From: Pseudomonadales bacterium
Lineage (GTDB): Bacteria > Pseudomonadota > Gammaproteobacteria > Pseudomonadales > Azotimanducaceae
DNA length: 52,682 nt
Direction: 5' to 3'
Assembly (NCBI GenBank): GCA_028283025.1
Contig: JAPYNO010000122.1
Span: 1-52,682, forward strand
In this document: in pieces, positions 52,197-52,682 of the stretch
Layout of the letters: each line of letters starts with the position of its first letter
Numbering within the stretch: position 1 is the first letter of the stretch
Notes under the pieces: model-generated
What the model was told of the DNA's origin: nothing
The model's input: only the letters and a program-made list of their open reading frames with translations
Database searches by the model: none
Translations under genes and position numbers: made by a program

Positions 52197-52682
52197 ATGA
52201 CGAAAGAAACCTCTCTCGCCGCGGCCCTCCTGCTTCTGCCGCTGCTCGCAGTCCTCGCGCCAGCAGCCAGCGCCGAAGTCAGTTTCTGGGACCTCCCCAA
52301 GATTGAGATCAAGGCCGGTCCCGCGGTCACGGAAGGCGAGCCCATGACCTTCACCCTTCGAGTCACGCCGGTGCAGGCGGTGGACTTGGTGGTGCCCGTG
52401 CGTATAGATGGCCGCGGATTCATCGATTACACCATCCCGGCTGGCACGCGCGAGCTTCCTGCAAGCGTCCCCACGGTCGACAACGAAGTGGATGAGAATA
52501 ACAGGTCGATTGGCGTGACGCCCTACACTGGCCGCACGCGGCCGCTGCGCACCCGTGCCGGTCTTTCCAGCGGCGGCTGGGAGCCTTACATATGGATAAC
52601 GGTGAAGGACAACGATCCCGGCGACCGCCCCATGTTGAGCTTCACGAGCGAAGCGCCGAAGAGACCTGATTCCTGGAACCAC
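52197..52682 (+). CDS. Exported Calx-beta-like repeat protein, N-terminal part
   Basis: A frame open to the window end. It has a signal peptide (MTKETSLAAALLLLPLLAVL...ASAE) and then a pattern typical of Calx-beta modules: AVTEGEPMTFTLRVTP, DLVVPVRID, YTIPAGTREL, VPTVDNEVDENNRSIGV and ITVKDNDPGD. Calx-beta modules are calcium-binding beta-sandwiches of secreted adhesins and large exoproteins. No ribosome site is obvious before ATG 52197. The 181 bases between dolP and this gene show no other feature. Confidence 0.7.
   Translation, partial: MTKETSLAAALLLLPLLAVLAPAASAEVSFWDLPKIEIKAGPAVTEGEPMTFTLRVTPVQAVDLVVPVRIDGRGFIDYTIPAGTRELPASVPTVDNEVDENNRSIGVTPYTGRTRPLRTRAGLSSGGWEPYIWITVKDNDPGDRPMLSFTSEAPKRPDSWNH

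Noticed and set aside
52017..52682. 221-residue minus-strand frame at the window end
   Set aside because: No motifs; the plus-strand frame has a signal peptide and Calx-beta pattern, so this one is its shadow.

Overview
The window is chromosomal DNA of a gammaproteobacterium, probably a free-living marine heterotroph rich in TonB-dependent receptors. This rests on recognised genes, not on a search. The evidence is a type-A RNase P RNA gene (rnpB), the rsmI / lpoA / yraN / dolP neighbourhood typical of gammaproteobacteria, a CnoX/YbbN homologue, a lipoprotein cytochrome c5, heme O synthase, a FecI/FecR pair and type IV pilins. By eye the DNA is GC-rich and almost fully coding; no gap without a gene exceeds about 230 bases. 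I saw no tRNA, insertion sequence, CRISPR array or phage gene.

Layout. (1) 1-4200: uvrA, a truncated relic of a FAD-dependent oxidoreductase, and an agmatinase-family hydrolase. (2) 4386-10620: two large TonB-dependent receptors in tandem. (3) 10813-13523: an SDR, two type IV pilin-like genes and a luciferase-like oxidoreductase. (4) 13574-19923, minus strand: a tightly overlapping seven-gene CoA-thioester operon (two MaoC-type proteins, class III CoA-transferase, CitE-like lyase, acyl-CoA dehydrogenase, SDR, MmgE/PrpD). Its content recalls itaconate / mesaconate / methylsuccinate catabolic loci. (5) 19988-25112: an orphan AAA ATPase, a glutamine amidotransferase, a DUF1232 protein, cnoX, cytochrome c5 and a methionine-type aminotransferase. 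(6) 25162-29117: a Pot-type ABC transporter whose ATPase seems to start at CTG and whose binding-protein gene carries an internal deletion with a frameshift. (7) 29167-34390: an AAA/PD-(D/E)XK gene of mobile type, ahcY, an acyltransferase, an SDR relic and heme O synthase. (8) 34454-47195, minus strand: an eight-gene operon with an ECF sigma factor, FecR, an STN-type receptor, a sodium/solute symporter, a sulfatase, a Tat-signal enolase-superfamily enzyme, an exported beta-helix-HpcH aldolase fusion and a D-tartrate dehydratase-like enzyme. (9) 47420-52682: a TIGR03084-like gene, rnpB, rsmI, lpoA, yraN, dolP and the start of a Calx-beta-like exported protein.

The most interesting system is region 8. 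A surface-signalling cassette (sigma, anti-sigma, STN receptor) is co-directional with a symporter and with sugar-acid enzymes, three of which carry export signals (sulfatase, dehydratase, beta-helix-aldolase fusion). The layout suggests a sulfated or acidic sugar polymer that enters through the outer-membrane receptor and is partly broken down in the periplasm, even to the stage of dehydration and aldol cleavage. The beta-helix-aldolase fusion is an architecture I do not recognise.

Other structural curiosities. Both genes converging on rnpB stop at the same TGA inside its P1 helix. The divergent rsmI and lpoA start codons share one CATG. Three genes (oxidoreductase, SDR, potD) survive as intact 5' ends joined to deletions.
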